DNA from: Fibrobacterota bacterium
GTDB lineage: Bacteria > Fibrobacterota > Fibrobacteria > UBA5070
Direction of reading: 5' to 3'
Assembly (NCBI GenBank): GCA_016715065.1
Contig: JADKBN010000029.1
Coordinates: 682,001-746,000, forward strand
DNA length: 64,000 nt
Shown piece by piece: positions 8,684-18,286 of this stretch (its first letter is position 1; every line of letters begins with the position of its first letter). Below the pieces are notes generated by a model, which was not told where the DNA came from, searched no databases, and worked only from the letters and a program-made list of their open reading frames with translations. The translations under genes were made by a program, and so were the position numbers.

Positions 8684-10647
8684 TCGAAGCATTGATTCTT
8701 GCCGGCCTCTACCTCTCGGGGACTGACTCCCTGGCCGTTGCCTCCTCCCCCAAGGCGGATTCGCTTGTCGTGGGAAAGCGAGCGGATACGCTTCGCGTGC
8801 GTCCCATGGCCGATTCCGCACCGGCTTGGGAAATTCCCATCCGATCGACGGCCCCGGGGACCGCGCTGGACCAGGCTTTCCGAGACGGCCAAACCGCTGT
8901 GCCTTGGCGGTCCATCGCCGAACTCGACGGAATGTGGGAGACTTGGGCACGCTGGCCGGGGCTTTTGATCGATCCCGCCCCGGTTCGGCTTTCGTGGGCG
9001 GGCCCCAGCTTGGCAGGCGCCAGCGATGCCGGGCCATTTTCCGGTCGCGGGATCGAAAAATTCACTCGCACCGGAATGGAGGGACGCGCCAGTCATTGGG
9101 TCGTGCCGCTGCAGGTCGCACCGGACACGCCTTCCACCGCGTTGGAATTCTACCGGGGCGCCTTGGCCTCGTACCGGTTCGGGATGGAGTTCAATCGCGC
9201 GGTGAGCGGTCCGTGGGGCGTCTCGGTGGCCATGGAAACACGTTCCGCCCAATCGCGCAACTGGATGTATCGTGATCAAATCCAGGACATGTTCCAAGGA
9301 TCGTTCGGACGCGGGCGGGGCGAGCTCCCTTCCCATGGCCGCAGCGCCGGACAAGACGATGTCCAGTGGCAGGGGGTGATCTCCAGAGGCGGGGAATCTT
9401 CCCGGTTGGACTTTGGCCTTACCTGGTCGGATTTGCGCCGCGGGCAACCGGATCCCCAAAAGGAATGGAACGACGCAGATCGGCCGGTGTTTCCGGCATC
9501 GCAAGGGCGTTCGGGATTTTTCGGGCGCTGGAACTGGCAAGATCCCGACTGGAAGTTGGCGATGGTCGCGCGCGATGTTTCCGAAGATTGGCAGTGGGCG
9601 GCTCTTGCAGTGAACGGTGCGCCCCGGCTGTCGGAGGGGAAGGTCGACCACCTGGAATGGGACGGTTCGGTGTCACGCCGCTTCGGGTCTTTCGAAATGG
9701 GTCCGGTGGTCCAAATCGGTTCGCGCCAAGGCAGCCAGAACGCGCCTGGTGCGATCCCGCGGGTAGATGAAGACCAACAACGAGCAGGGCTTTCCGCGAC
9801 CTGGACCAAACCCTCCTTTGCGACGCGCACCGAGGGCGGTTGGACACGGCTTTCTTCATCGGACAATCGACTGACCGGGGCCTGGGATGGCCAAGCCAAG
9901 TTGGCCTGGGGCGACAGTGCCTCCCTGGTGGGAGGTGAAATCGGATGGTCCCGCCAAAATCGCATGCCTTCCGAAGCCAATCTCCGGGCGGATCCGCTGA
10001 TGCAGGTCATTTTCCGTCCAGAAATTTCGCCCGAGGCGACCGACCTGTCCCAGACAAATCTTCGCTGGCGCCCGGTGTCGTTTCTGACCTTGGACGCGGG
10101 AGGCGCATTTTTGGCGGTGACCGACGCATGGCAGCCTTTGACGGTTCCCGTAGCCGGAAAACTGACCGCCCGTCGGAGCGCCATGTCCAACGCCAATGCC
10201 GGATCGGTTCTGGGCTGGACGGCGCAAGGCGGTTTGAGCCTGCGCAAAGCGGGATGGCGGGCGCGAACAGAATGGTCGTACGCGCAGCGATCGCTTCCGG
10301 GCGAGTCGCCCGCCTTGCAAGATCCTCGCTGGGCCCAAGTCCATTCCCGCTCCAACGCGGGTTGGACCGGGAAATTGCTGGAAGGAAGAGTGGGGCTTTC
10401 CATCGATGGCGATCTGCGGACGTGGAGCCGAAGGCGGGCCTGGGTGCCGGTTTCCGACTCCCTGGCCCGCGGCACCGAACTGAAAGCCTCCTCCCAAACG
10501 GACCTGGAGGCTCTGGTGACCATCAAGACCTTCACCATCCAGTGGCGACTGGAAAACATCTTCGATGAGCTCCAGGCTCCGGCGCCAGGCTGGAACCCGC
10601 TGGGAATCCGCGCCGGTTGGGGCATCACCTGGAGCTTCGGAGGCTAG
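8680..10647 (+). CDS. Outer-membrane beta-barrel protein (TonB-receptor-like barrel)
   Basis: 655 residues. A hydrophobic signal-like start (ALILAGLYLSG) is followed by many alternating amphipathic strands rich in Trp, Arg and Gly, ending with LGIRAGWGITWSFGG, the usual aromatic barrel finish. A late motif RLENIFDELQAPAPGW resembles the last strands of TonB-dependent receptors (N-x-x-D), but a plug domain and TonB box are not evident. TTG at 8680 overlaps the kinase stop, the most economical start. The next gene, riboflavin synthase, follows after 1 nt. Ligand unknown. Confidence 0.7.
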   Translation: MIEALILAGLYLSGTDSLAVASSPKADSLVVGKRADTLRVRPMADSAPAWEIPIRSTAPGTALDQAFRDGQTAVPWRSIAELDGMWETWARWPGLLIDPAPVRLSWAGPSLAGASDAGPFSGRGIEKFTRTGMEGRASHWVVPLQVAPDTPSTALEFYRGALASYRFGMEFNRAVSGPWGVSVAMETRSAQSRNWMYRDQIQDMFQGSFGRGRGELPSHGRSAGQDDVQWQGVISRGGESSRLDFGLTWSDLRRGQPDPQKEWNDADRPVFPASQGRSGFFGRWNWQDPDWKLAMVARDVSEDWQWAALAVNGAPRLSEGKVDHLEWDGSVSRRFGSFEMGPVVQIGSRQGSQNAPGAIPRVDEDQQRAGLSATWTKPSFATRTEGGWTRLSSSDNRLTGAWDGQAKLAWGDSASLVGGEIGWSRQNRMPSEANLRADPLMQVIFRPEISPEATDLSQTNLRWRPVSFLTLDAGGAFLAVTDAWQPLTVPVAGKLTARRSAMSNANAGSVLGWTAQGGLSLRKAGWRARTEWSYAQRSLPGESPALQDPRWAQVHSRSNAGWTGKLLEGRVGLSIDGDLRTWSRRRAWVPVSDSLARGTELKASSQTDLEALVTIKTFTIQWRLENIFDELQAPAPGWNPLGIRAGWGITWSFGG

Positions 10648-10648
10648 C

Positions 10649-11242
10649 ATGTTCACGGGCTTGGTGGAATGCCTGGGAGAAGTGGGAAAGGTGGAATCCG
10701 AGGGGGCCAATCGGCGCTTTCGGATGCTGGCCGCATCGCTTCGCGAAGGTTTGTCCATCGGGGACTCGATCGCTCACAACGGGGTCTGCCTCACGGTGGA
10801 ATCCCTCCAACCGTCGGGATACGAGGTGGTGGCCGTGGCCCAAACGCTCTCGGTTTCCAATCTGGGCAAGATCCGTCCAGGCGATCGCGTCAATCTCGAA
10901 CGCGCCTTGCTGCCAACCACCCGCATGGGTGGCCATTGGGTCCAGGGACATGTGGATGGGCTGGCGACCGTGGTCCGGTCGGTCTCCCGCCAGGGCAGCA
11001 CCCAGTGGGTGCTGCGCCTGCCCAAGGATCTTGTCCGGTATTGCATCTCCAAAGGCTCCATCGCCTTGGATGGCATTTCACTCACGCTGGGCTCTGTTGA
11101 AGGCAGCCTGGTGGAGGTCAACATCATTCCCCACACGGCCAAAGTGACCACCATCGGCACCTGGAAGCCAGGCAAGACCGTGAACGTCGAAGTGGATCTG
11201 CTTGCCAAGTACGTGGAGCGCCTCCTCGCTGTGCGAGCCTGA
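10649..11242 (+). CDS. ribE: Riboflavin synthase alpha chain
   Basis: A 197-residue protein of two tandem lumazine-binding domains. The N-terminus MFTGLVE and the motifs NGVCLTVE, MGGHWVQGHVDG and GSIALDGISLTL are characteristic of the enzyme that dismutates two 6,7-dimethyl-8-ribityllumazine molecules to riboflavin. ATG at 10649 follows a GGAGG-like site and begins one base after the outer-membrane gene stop. Other rib genes are not present in the window, so this is an isolated pathway gene. Confidence 0.95.
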   Translation: MFTGLVECLGEVGKVESEGANRRFRMLAASLREGLSIGDSIAHNGVCLTVESLQPSGYEVVAVAQTLSVSNLGKIRPGDRVNLERALLPTTRMGGHWVQGHVDGLATVVRSVSRQGSTQWVLRLPKDLVRYCISKGSIALDGISLTLGSVEGSLVEVNIIPHTAKVTTIGTWKPGKTVNVEVDLLAKYVERLLAVRA

Positions 11243-11296
11243 GGTGGGTTATCTTTCCCGAATCGCCCAGTTGTAGGGGTCGATGGAGGAACAAGC

Positions 11297-14023
11297 GTGG
11301 CAATGAAGCAGTGGCAAGAGATCGAGGGTGGCTGGAGCCTTCAAAGAGGTGCGTCCAGGTCCGAATTTGTCGCTGCGCCGACCAAGATCGGCAAGGTGGA
11401 GGCAATCAGCTTTCCCAGCGTCGGAGCGACGGCGGACATGGTTCCCGAGGTCTGCCGTTGGTTTGCCACCGTCGCGGCTCCGAAACCCGGCCCGACCGGT
11501 CAAGTGCTCCTGAAAGTTTCTGGATCCAACGGTCCCGTTCAGGTTTGGGCCGACGGCGAGCGAGTGGGAGAGCCCCTGCAACCTTGGTTGCCCCATGTGG
11601 TGGACCTAACGGCTTTCGCCACAGACAAACCTCTCCTGGTCTGCCTGGAGGTTGCCGCACCCAGTACGGGTGCCTGGGTTGCTGGCGAGGGAGAAGGCCT
11701 CCAGCTGGGGCCTGTCCTGTACGACGCCCCGCGCATTTTTGTCTCCGCAGGTGCTGTGCTGGAAGACGCGCTCGTGCGAGCGGATTTTTCCACCGACCGG
11801 GTAAGGGCCTCTTTGCGGCTGCGTTCGACCCAGGCGATGAAGGCGCAAGTCGGGGTCAAGTTCTTCGCTCCGGATGGACAAAAGGGCGAATTCCGCCGCG
11901 AGGTTTCTTTGCCTGGCGGAGCCTACGAACACGAATTTGAATTCGACGTTCCCGATTCCAAGCCATGGGCACCGGATTCGTCCAGTCTGTACTCCCTGGA
12001 ATTTTCGTTGGATGGTGCGCCTCCGATCAAGATTCCCTTCGGCTTTTCGACTCCCGTTTGGACGGAAAAGGGCATTTCGCTCAATGATGCGCCGTTTTTT
12101 GTCCGGGGTGTGCGCTGGGACGCTTCCGGCAAAGTTGGCTTTTTAAGCAACGCCAACCCCAAAGCGGAATTCCACCGCATGCGCGAAGCCGGATTCAATA
12201 CCGTCTTTCCTTCCTCGGCCCCGATGCCGGAATCGTTGGTCGCCATCGCGTTGCAATCCGGATTGCTGGTCATCCAGAATCTGGGAGCCGGCGGCCTACC
12301 CGACACCCCCGAAGCCACATCCGCCTCGGTTGCCTCGGCGGCGGCCATGATCCTTCGCCAAGAAGGAATGGGGAACGTCCTGGCCTTCGTGGGCGGAGAT
12401 CTTCCCGGTACGCTGCTCCAAGCCCGCGAAGGTGAATGGCTCAAGGCCGTGGTGGCCGCACGCCAAGAAGGCATCCCCAAGGGTGGTCGCAAGGAGCCAC
12501 AACGCACCGTCATCGCGCACTTTGCCGGTACGCGCCTGGAAATCGGGCACCCTCCATCGCAAGATCCGGTGCACGGGTGCGTGGCCGGTGCGAAAGTCCC
12601 GACCGAGTTGGAAATCCACCGGTTCCGTCTGCCGGCTCCCGTCTCCATTCGGCGCCAGAGCTTCCTGACCAAGCATCTCCATCCTCGCGACCCCTCCGAC
12701 CTGATGGACGAGGGGTTGGGCGACCAGTTGTTCTGGAAGAAGGTCCACAAGGCACGCACCACCACCGGTAAATTTTTCGCCGCTCGTGTTGGCTGTCCTT
12801 CGCTGATGGACCCGGAGCGGACCTTGGAGGCCCTCGGCCCCGAAAAAAGCGCTCGCGTGGAAGCCATCCAGAAAATCGGCAAGCAATTGCAAGGCGAACT
12901 GACGCTGGTGGGACTCAAGGAAGTCTGGACCCCCTCGGGGTTCGCCACCGCCTGCCAACAGGTCGGTGCCCAGGCTGTGCTGCGACAGGCAGACGCGTTG
13001 GCGATCAATACCCGCTGCTGCGGCGTGTTGGTCAACCAGTGGTCGGATACGCCATCGCACTCTTCAGGTTTGGTGGGGTTCGCCGGCGAACCCAAGCCAG
13101 GTTTTGAACTGTTTCGCAAGTACAATCGCCCTGTGCGCGTGATCGCCGAGGCGGCGGTTCGCACGCCTTACACCATGCAGTCGGCAGCCATTCGCATCCA
13201 CATGTCCAACGACAATGTGCCGGGTGAATACAGCCTGCTTTTGCGGGTGAAGGGCAACAACAACCGCATCTGGCACCAGGAATCCCTTCCGGCGCATTCG
13301 GAAGGCGGGATTTCCATGGTCGGCAAGTTCGAGTTCCCGGTCGGGGACGAGCGCGGCCACTTCACCTTCGACATGCAGTTGTCCCGCCAGGGGCGCGACG
13401 TTTTTCGTACCGAAGAAACGTTCTACGTTCCGCCGGCGGTCAATCTGGAAGCCGCGGCGCATGCCTTCCGGTTTTTGGGTGAGTTCCCGGAAGACGTGGT
13501 CCGCAAGAGCGCTTCGGACGCCCGTGCGGTGCTGGTCAACCAGGTCCGCACCTTCGATCCCAAGCGTCTCCAAGACCTGCTGGACGATGCCGTGACTGGT
13601 CTTGTCGTGGTCTTCGCCGCGTTGGAGCCGGAAGACGTCCGGTTCCTGCAAAAGCACGGCGGCCTGACCTACCCGCTGGAACTTGTCCCTTCGGCGTCCG
13701 CAGGAGGCGAGGGCTACCATTATCTGGCTCCCTCACCGCATTTCACGAGACTGCCTTCGGGCATCGTAGCGGGCGAAGTCTATGCGGATCTGCTGCCGGC
13801 TTGGTCGTACGCTCGTTTGCCGGACGCCAAGATCGATGCGGGTTTCGCCCAGTTCGCTCCCGCCAACGGACAATGGCAATTCCGAGCCGACATCCAATCG
13901 GTTCCGCACGGCAAGGGACGGCTCTTGTTTCACCAGTATCGGATCTGGGACAAGCTCGGTACTTCCGCCTTGGCCGATGCCCTGTTCGCCAATCTCGCCG
14001 ACCAGGTTCGCGAACACCTCTAG
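11297..14023 (+). CDS. GH2-like multidomain protein, probably without intact catalytic barrel
   Basis: 908 residues, no signal peptide. The first 180 residues look like a jelly-roll sugar-binding domain (DMVPEVCRWFATV, VWADGERVGEPLQPW), followed by an immunoglobulin-like domain, then a module beginning WTEKGISLNDAPFFVRGVRWD, typical of the entry to GH2 TIM barrels. The barrel that follows lacks an obvious N-E acid/base pair and nucleophile. The C-terminal 350 residues are beta-rich and unplaced. GTG at 11297 has GGAGGA 6 nt upstream. It may bind or process a cytoplasmic glycan. Family assignment is tentative. Confidence 0.6.
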   Translation: MAMKQWQEIEGGWSLQRGASRSEFVAAPTKIGKVEAISFPSVGATADMVPEVCRWFATVAAPKPGPTGQVLLKVSGSNGPVQVWADGERVGEPLQPWLPHVVDLTAFATDKPLLVCLEVAAPSTGAWVAGEGEGLQLGPVLYDAPRIFVSAGAVLEDALVRADFSTDRVRASLRLRSTQAMKAQVGVKFFAPDGQKGEFRREVSLPGGAYEHEFEFDVPDSKPWAPDSSSLYSLEFSLDGAPPIKIPFGFSTPVWTEKGISLNDAPFFVRGVRWDASGKVGFLSNANPKAEFHRMREAGFNTVFPSSAPMPESLVAIALQSGLLVIQNLGAGGLPDTPEATSASVASAAAMILRQEGMGNVLAFVGGDLPGTLLQAREGEWLKAVVAARQEGIPKGGRKEPQRTVIAHFAGTRLEIGHPPSQDPVHGCVAGAKVPTELEIHRFRLPAPVSIRRQSFLTKHLHPRDPSDLMDEGLGDQLFWKKVHKARTTTGKFFAARVGCPSLMDPERTLEALGPEKSARVEAIQKIGKQLQGELTLVGLKEVWTPSGFATACQQVGAQAVLRQADALAINTRCCGVLVNQWSDTPSHSSGLVGFAGEPKPGFELFRKYNRPVRVIAEAAVRTPYTMQSAAIRIHMSNDNVPGEYSLLLRVKGNNNRIWHQESLPAHSEGGISMVGKFEFPVGDERGHFTFDMQLSRQGRDVFRTEETFYVPPAVNLEAAAHAFRFLGEFPEDVVRKSASDARAVLVNQVRTFDPKRLQDLLDDAVTGLVVVFAALEPEDVRFLQKHGGLTYPLELVPSASAGGEGYHYLAPSPHFTRLPSGIVAGEVYADLLPAWSYARLPDAKIDAGFAQFAPANGQWQFRADIQSVPHGKGRLLFHQYRIWDKLGTSALADALFANLADQVREHL

Positions 14024-14026
14024 ACA

Positions 14027-14611
14027 ATGCAGGGTTGGCTGGATCACCTATTGGGGAGTCTGTCCGACCTGCCGTGGTTCCTGCAGTTTCTAGGGATCTC
14101 CACCGCCTCTGGTTTTACAGAGGAGTTGGCCGTGGTGGCGGTGGTTTCTCTGGCCAGGTCTGGTCATCTGGGCTGGTGGATGGCCTTGATCGCCTTGTGG
14201 TGGGGCACGCTGGTGGGCAACCTGTTGGTGTGGTGGCTGGGTCGCTGGGCTGGAGAACGCGCGCTGGGCTGGAAAATATTTTCAGGAATCGGGCGTGATC
14301 GCTTGGAGAAAGTCCGCGGTCAAGTGCGAACCAAAGGCTGGTTGGCCGTTTTCGCGGCCAGATTGATCCCGGGCACACGAGTGGGCGTGTTCCTGTTGGC
14401 GGGGATTCTGGGCATGAATGGGTGGGTGTTTGGCTTTACCTTGGCGGTGGGTACAGCTGTCTGGATGGCATCCCTTTTGGGGATGGTCCAAGTGGTTGGT
14501 GAGCTAGGCCAGGATCACCCTTGGGGCGCACTCCTGCTTGTTCTCCTGGTGGTGTCTGGCGCAGTTGTGATCGTGCGCCGCCGACTACGGGCCTTGGACT
14601 CGGCTACCTGA
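14027..14611 (+). CDS. DedA-family membrane protein
   Basis: 194 residues with about five hydrophobic segments. The core AARLIPGTRVGVFLLAGILGM is the DedA/SNARE-associated motif (arginine and proline in a re-entrant helix), and an acidic residue in FTEELAVVAVV near the start is also conserved. Family members support membrane lipid transport or proton-coupled homeostasis. It starts 3 nt after the previous gene and ends in an 8-nt convergent overlap with the DUF486 gene. Confidence 0.85.
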   Translation: MQGWLDHLLGSLSDLPWFLQFLGISTASGFTEELAVVAVVSLARSGHLGWWMALIALWWGTLVGNLLVWWLGRWAGERALGWKIFSGIGRDRLEKVRGQVRTKGWLAVFAARLIPGTRVGVFLLAGILGMNGWVFGFTLAVGTAVWMASLLGMVQVVGELGQDHPWGALLLVLLVVSGAVVIVRRRLRALDSAT

Positions 14612-14942
14612 AGGCGAAAAAGACCGCCCCCACCAAGCACAAACCCGCCCAGAGGTGGTTGAGCCGCAACGGTTCGTGCATGTAGAACACCGCGAACGGG
14701 ACGAAGACCGAGAGGGTGATCACTTCCTGCAGAATCTTCAGTTGCGCGAGGTCCATCTTCTGGTACCCGATGCGATTGGCCGGCACCTGGATGAGATACT
14801 CGAACAAAGCGATGCCCCAGCTGGCCAGCGCGGCGATCCACCACGGCTTGTGGCTGAGGTTTCGCAGATGCGCGTACCAGGCGAAGGTCATGAAAATGTT
14901 GGAGGCGACCAGCAAGAGCACCGTTTTTGACCAGACAGGCAT
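14604..14942 (-). CDS. DUF486 (DMT superfamily) small membrane protein
   Basis: 112 residues with four hydrophobic helices. The sequence matches the DUF486 signature closely: SNIFMTFAWYAHLRN, WGIALFEYLIQVPANRIGY and LKILQEVITLSVFVPF. Members are small multidrug-resistance-like half-transporters of unknown substrate. ATG at 14942 gives a typical length for the family. It is convergent with DedA and divergent from the SirB1-like gene 25 nt away. Confidence 0.9.
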   Translation of the reverse strand: MPVWSKTVLLLVASNIFMTFAWYAHLRNLSHKPWWIAALASWGIALFEYLIQVPANRIGYQKMDLAQLKILQEVITLSVFVPFAVFYMHEPLRLNHLWAGLCLVGAVFFAFR

Positions 14943-14967
14943 GGGGTGGGAATGGTAGCTTGAAGGA

Positions 14968-15813
14968 ATGGAAGGCTCCAATCCCTGGACGCATCTCCTT
15001 GCGCTGATGGAGGACGACTCTCCGATCGTCCATGCGGCGATCCTGCGCAAGCTGCGGGAGTTGGGCACCGATCCGTTCGCGTTTTTCGATGCGGAAGGCA
15101 TCGAGCTGAATCCGCACCAGCGCGCCCGCCTGGGAGCTTGCCGGTTGGAGCTGGAGGGCGAGTGGCTGGAGGTGGGTTGGGAGCGTTGGATCACGCGAGG
15201 CCCGGAGCTGGAGCCGTTCCTGTGCCTGGTCGCCACCTTGCTTTCCGTGTACGGGGGTACCAGCGACCCTCGGCGACTGCTCGACGAATGGGCCCGCAAA
15301 TACCTGGCTCGCCACCCGGTCCCAGAACTGGAGACGTTGGTCGGATTCCTGTTTTCGGAAGACGGTCTCCACGGCGACATGGACGACTACTTCGCTCCGC
15401 GCAATTCCAGTCTGGCCTGGGTGCTGGAGCACGGGACGGGCCTGCCCATCACGCTTTGTTCGGCGCTGATCCTGGTCGGGCGCCGCGTGGGTGTGGACGT
15501 GGACGGCGTGGCCTTTCCTGGACATTTTTTGGCAAGCGCGATGCTCCATGGCCGGCGCGTGTGGATCGACGCCTTCGATGGGGGGCGGCTGATCCCGCGC
15601 GGCGAACTCGCCCAGGCGCTGGGCCAGGTCGGCGACTCATCCCGCGACAAGATCCTCTCGCCGGCGCAGGTGGACGAAATCTGCGCCCGCATCCTGCGCA
15701 ACGTGATCACCTCCATGGAACGGGCGGAAGACATTCCGCGCCAGTTGCGCGCCCAGGGCTGGCTCACCGCCCTGGACGAGCGCATCAAGCAATCCCAAGT
15801 CCACGATTCCTGA
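14968..15813 (+). CDS. SirB1-like transglutaminase-fold protein
   Basis: 281 residues. The central motif LHGDMDDYFAPRNSSL followed by GLPITLCSALILVGRRVG and VAFPGHFL is the SirB1/transglutaminase-like core: a Cys in the helix and a His in the strand. Tetratricopeptide-like helices normally follow; here the C-terminus is short. The biochemical role of the family is not settled. It is convergent with the GH5 gene, 32 nt away. Confidence 0.85.
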   Translation: MEGSNPWTHLLALMEDDSPIVHAAILRKLRELGTDPFAFFDAEGIELNPHQRARLGACRLELEGEWLEVGWERWITRGPELEPFLCLVATLLSVYGGTSDPRRLLDEWARKYLARHPVPELETLVGFLFSEDGLHGDMDDYFAPRNSSLAWVLEHGTGLPITLCSALILVGRRVGVDVDGVAFPGHFLASAMLHGRRVWIDAFDGGRLIPRGELAQALGQVGDSSRDKILSPAQVDEICARILRNVITSMERAEDIPRQLRAQGWLTALDERIKQSQVHDS

Positions 15814-15845
15814 GCGGATTCTCCGGACCTGTCCGCTTTGGACCC

Positions 15846-17081
15846 TCAGCGCAGGGGCGCCACCTTCAAGGATTCCATGCCCCGTGAAGTGGTGGCTTCC
15901 AAAAGCAGCACCTGGCTTCCAGAGACGGGAAGGAAGGCGGTGGTGGTCGTGGTGGGGAGTTCTGACAGAATCCGACCATGGATGTCCCGCACCCGCAAAC
16001 GTTGGATGTCGGCGGGGAGCTCCAACTCCAGGCCCCAGGAGGTCCGCCTGGCAGCGAGCATCCCTTTGGCATCGGGCAGCGCGGAAGGCTGGATGGCCGA
16101 GGAGCCGCTGGAGATCGCCGCGGTGACTTCCCTGATCTTGCCCTTCACGTAAAGGCCCGACTGGGTCAGGTTCGCGTCGCTCCAGCCGCCGTTGGCGGAG
16201 GTTCCCGGCTTGAGCGCGGCCGAAGCCTCGGCTTTGTCCGCCACCGACCAGTTGGCCCAACTCAGCTTCTTGTCGCGGGCCCAGGCCAGCCAGGTGTCGG
16301 ACTCGGCCGTGTACACCTTGGAGTCGACCGTCCCGCCATCGGCGTTGGTGGTGCCCCACTCGGTGATGAACAACGCCACGCCTCTGGAGAGGGCGGTGTT
16401 GGCCTTGTTGCGCAAGCTGGCGCCGTGGGTCCCGGAATAGAAGTGAAGCGTGTAGGCGGTGTTCGCGTCGGAAAGGGGATTGGAGGCGGCGACGTCCACA
16501 TCCTGGGACCAGTTGGGGGTCCCGACGATGATCAAATTGTTCGAGTTCTTCCGGATGGCGGCGATGACCTTTTCGGAGTAGGACTTGATGTCGGTCCAGG
16601 GGATCTTTAGAGGCTCGTTGAAGATCTCGAAGATCACGTGGGGCTTGTTGCCGTAGGTCCTCGACATCTCTTCGAAGAACGCGACCGATTCGTTGACGTG
16701 GTTGGTGGCGTTGTGGTCGTGCCAGTCGATGATCACGTAGATGTCCTTGGCGATGGCCGCATCCACCACGGTTTTGACCATGGTCTTGTTCGCCGACTGG
16801 GCCACCAGGTAGTTGCCGTTTCCTTCCACGCCCATGGCCGCGCGGACCAACGAGGAGTTCCAGCTGTCCGCCAAGGTGTTCACCACCCCGGAGTTCCAGT
16901 ACTTGCCCATCCATCCAGACCAGAACAGACTCATGCCGGCCACCTGGATGGGTGCTCCGGAAGCATCCACTATCTGATTTCCTTTGACCTTCAGCGCCCC
17001 GTGGGATTGGACCACGCCCGCCCTGGGGGTGGTCGTGAAGAAAACGGCCAACAACAGGCCGATGCGAAACGCATGACGCAT
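15846..17081 (-). CDS. Secreted GH5 endoglucanase with sorting-type C-terminal domain
   Basis: 411 residues. Signal peptide 1-21 (IGLLLAVFFTTTPRAG), then a GH5 barrel: acid/base Glu in IFEIFNEPL and nucleophile in LFITEWGTT, with HDHNATNHVN between. This suggests a beta-1,4-glucanase acting outside the cell. The last 75 residues form a beta domain with VRDIHGRILSELP and a basic end (KVAPLR), resembling type IX secretion sorting domains, a route known in Fibrobacter. ATG at 17081 fits the signal peptide; an upstream in-frame ATG at 17150 would precede it by 23 codons. Confidence 0.92.
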   Translation of the reverse strand: MRHAFRIGLLLAVFFTTTPRAGVVQSHGALKVKGNQIVDASGAPIQVAGMSLFWSGWMGKYWNSGVVNTLADSWNSSLVRAAMGVEGNGNYLVAQSANKTMVKTVVDAAIAKDIYVIIDWHDHNATNHVNESVAFFEEMSRTYGNKPHVIFEIFNEPLKIPWTDIKSYSEKVIAAIRKNSNNLIIVGTPNWSQDVDVAASNPLSDANTAYTLHFYSGTHGASLRNKANTALSRGVALFITEWGTTNADGGTVDSKVYTAESDTWLAWARDKKLSWANWSVADKAEASAALKPGTSANGGWSDANLTQSGLYVKGKIREVTAAISSGSSAIQPSALPDAKGMLAARRTSWGLELELPADIQRLRVRDIHGRILSELPTTTTTAFLPVSGSQVLLLEATTSRGMESLKVAPLR

Positions 17082-17302
17082 GGTTCGACTCCGAGTGATA
17101 GACGGTTGTTCCCCGGGAAAAGTCCCTGGGCTGAGGTGCTGCTCCAGCAATATGTCGCAATTGAAGCGGTTCAGATTGAGGTTCTTGACACATCCGTCCG
17201 AAAAAGGAGCCGGGAAAAATTCCGACCTCCTCCAAGCGATCCGAATGGTCCGAGGCCGCTTGGCGGACCCCCAGGGCCGAGCGATGGTAACTTTGGAAGC
17301 CT

Positions 17303-18145
17303 ATGGAACGATTCGAACACGCCCATTCCCTTTTGCCCCTGGCGCGGCGCGCCTCGGAAATTCTTGCCGGTTTCTGTCAAACCGACGACGCCGGCATGGG
17401 ACTGGAATGGAAAGGCGAGAACGATCCGGTCACGGAAGCGGATCGGGCCGTGCACCGTCTGTGCGTGGGAGAGCTGCCTTTCGTGCTCCCCGGCGTGCCG
17501 CTCATTTCGGAAGAAGGAGAAGGGGTCACGGAAGCGGAAAGATTCTGGAGCCTGGATCCGGTCGACGGCACCAGCGAATTCGTGGAACACCTTGGGGAAT
17601 GGGCCTTCCAACTGGCCCTGGTGGACAAAAACCGTCCCGTCGCGGCCGTGCTCGCTCTGCCTTCGGTGGATCGCCTCTACTACGCCGAAGCCGGTCGCGG
17701 CGCGGTGTGGGGACGGCTCTCCGGCAAGGACATGCTCCCGTTGGAGGTCTTCCAGCCGCTGCGGCGCGAGCGTCTGGTGGTGACGCGGTCCTTGCCCCGG
17801 CGCAAATCCCTGCAAAAACTGGTGGATTTCCACCCCGGGAACGATCCCGTCTTGCTGGGCGGGGTGGGTTACAAGGTCCACGCGCTGCTTTCCGGCGAAG
17901 GCGACACCTACTTCGCGGTGCCCGGAACCTTGCACCCTTGGGACCTTGCAGCACCCATGTTGGTGGCTTTGGAGGCGGGCCTCGCCTGCCGGACCTTCAC
18001 CGGCGAAACCCCGATGGTGCCTGGCGGACGCGATGCTCTGCCCGACGGCCATGTCTTCACGCGTGCCAAGTTCCTGGACCGCAACCTGGGCTTTTTCGCG
18101 CGCGCGGAAATCCAGGAGCTGGCCGCGGCGAGGGATCCGCGGTAG
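17303..18145 (+). CDS. Inositol monophosphatase-family phosphatase (CysQ-like)
   Basis: 280 residues with the lithium-sensitive phosphatase signature: ENDPVTEADRAVH, ISEEGEG, WSLDPVDGTSEFV and PWDLAAPMLVALEAG, which bind the two or three catalytic metals. Substrate could be 3'-phosphoadenosine-5'-phosphate (CysQ) or an inositol phosphate; the sequence alone does not decide. The upstream gap of 221 bases to the divergent GH5 gene holds both promoters. Confidence 0.88.
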   Translation: MERFEHAHSLLPLARRASEILAGFCQTDDAGMGLEWKGENDPVTEADRAVHRLCVGELPFVLPGVPLISEEGEGVTEAERFWSLDPVDGTSEFVEHLGEWAFQLALVDKNRPVAAVLALPSVDRLYYAEAGRGAVWGRLSGKDMLPLEVFQPLRRERLVVTRSLPRRKSLQKLVDFHPGNDPVLLGGVGYKVHALLSGEGDTYFAVPGTLHPWDLAAPMLVALEAGLACRTFTGETPMVPGGRDALPDGHVFTRAKFLDRNLGFFARAEIQELAAARDPR

Positions 18146-18286
18146 GTCGGATCGGGAGTCTCCAACGAGCACAGACGTGCCGAGCCTGGGGCGCCTGTGG
18201 TTGCAGAACTTGGCAGGTGTAATTTCCAGGTCTAAATTACCGGGCGCGACCTCCTGTGCTTTCCCTCCCTCAAGGACTCCCCCCCA

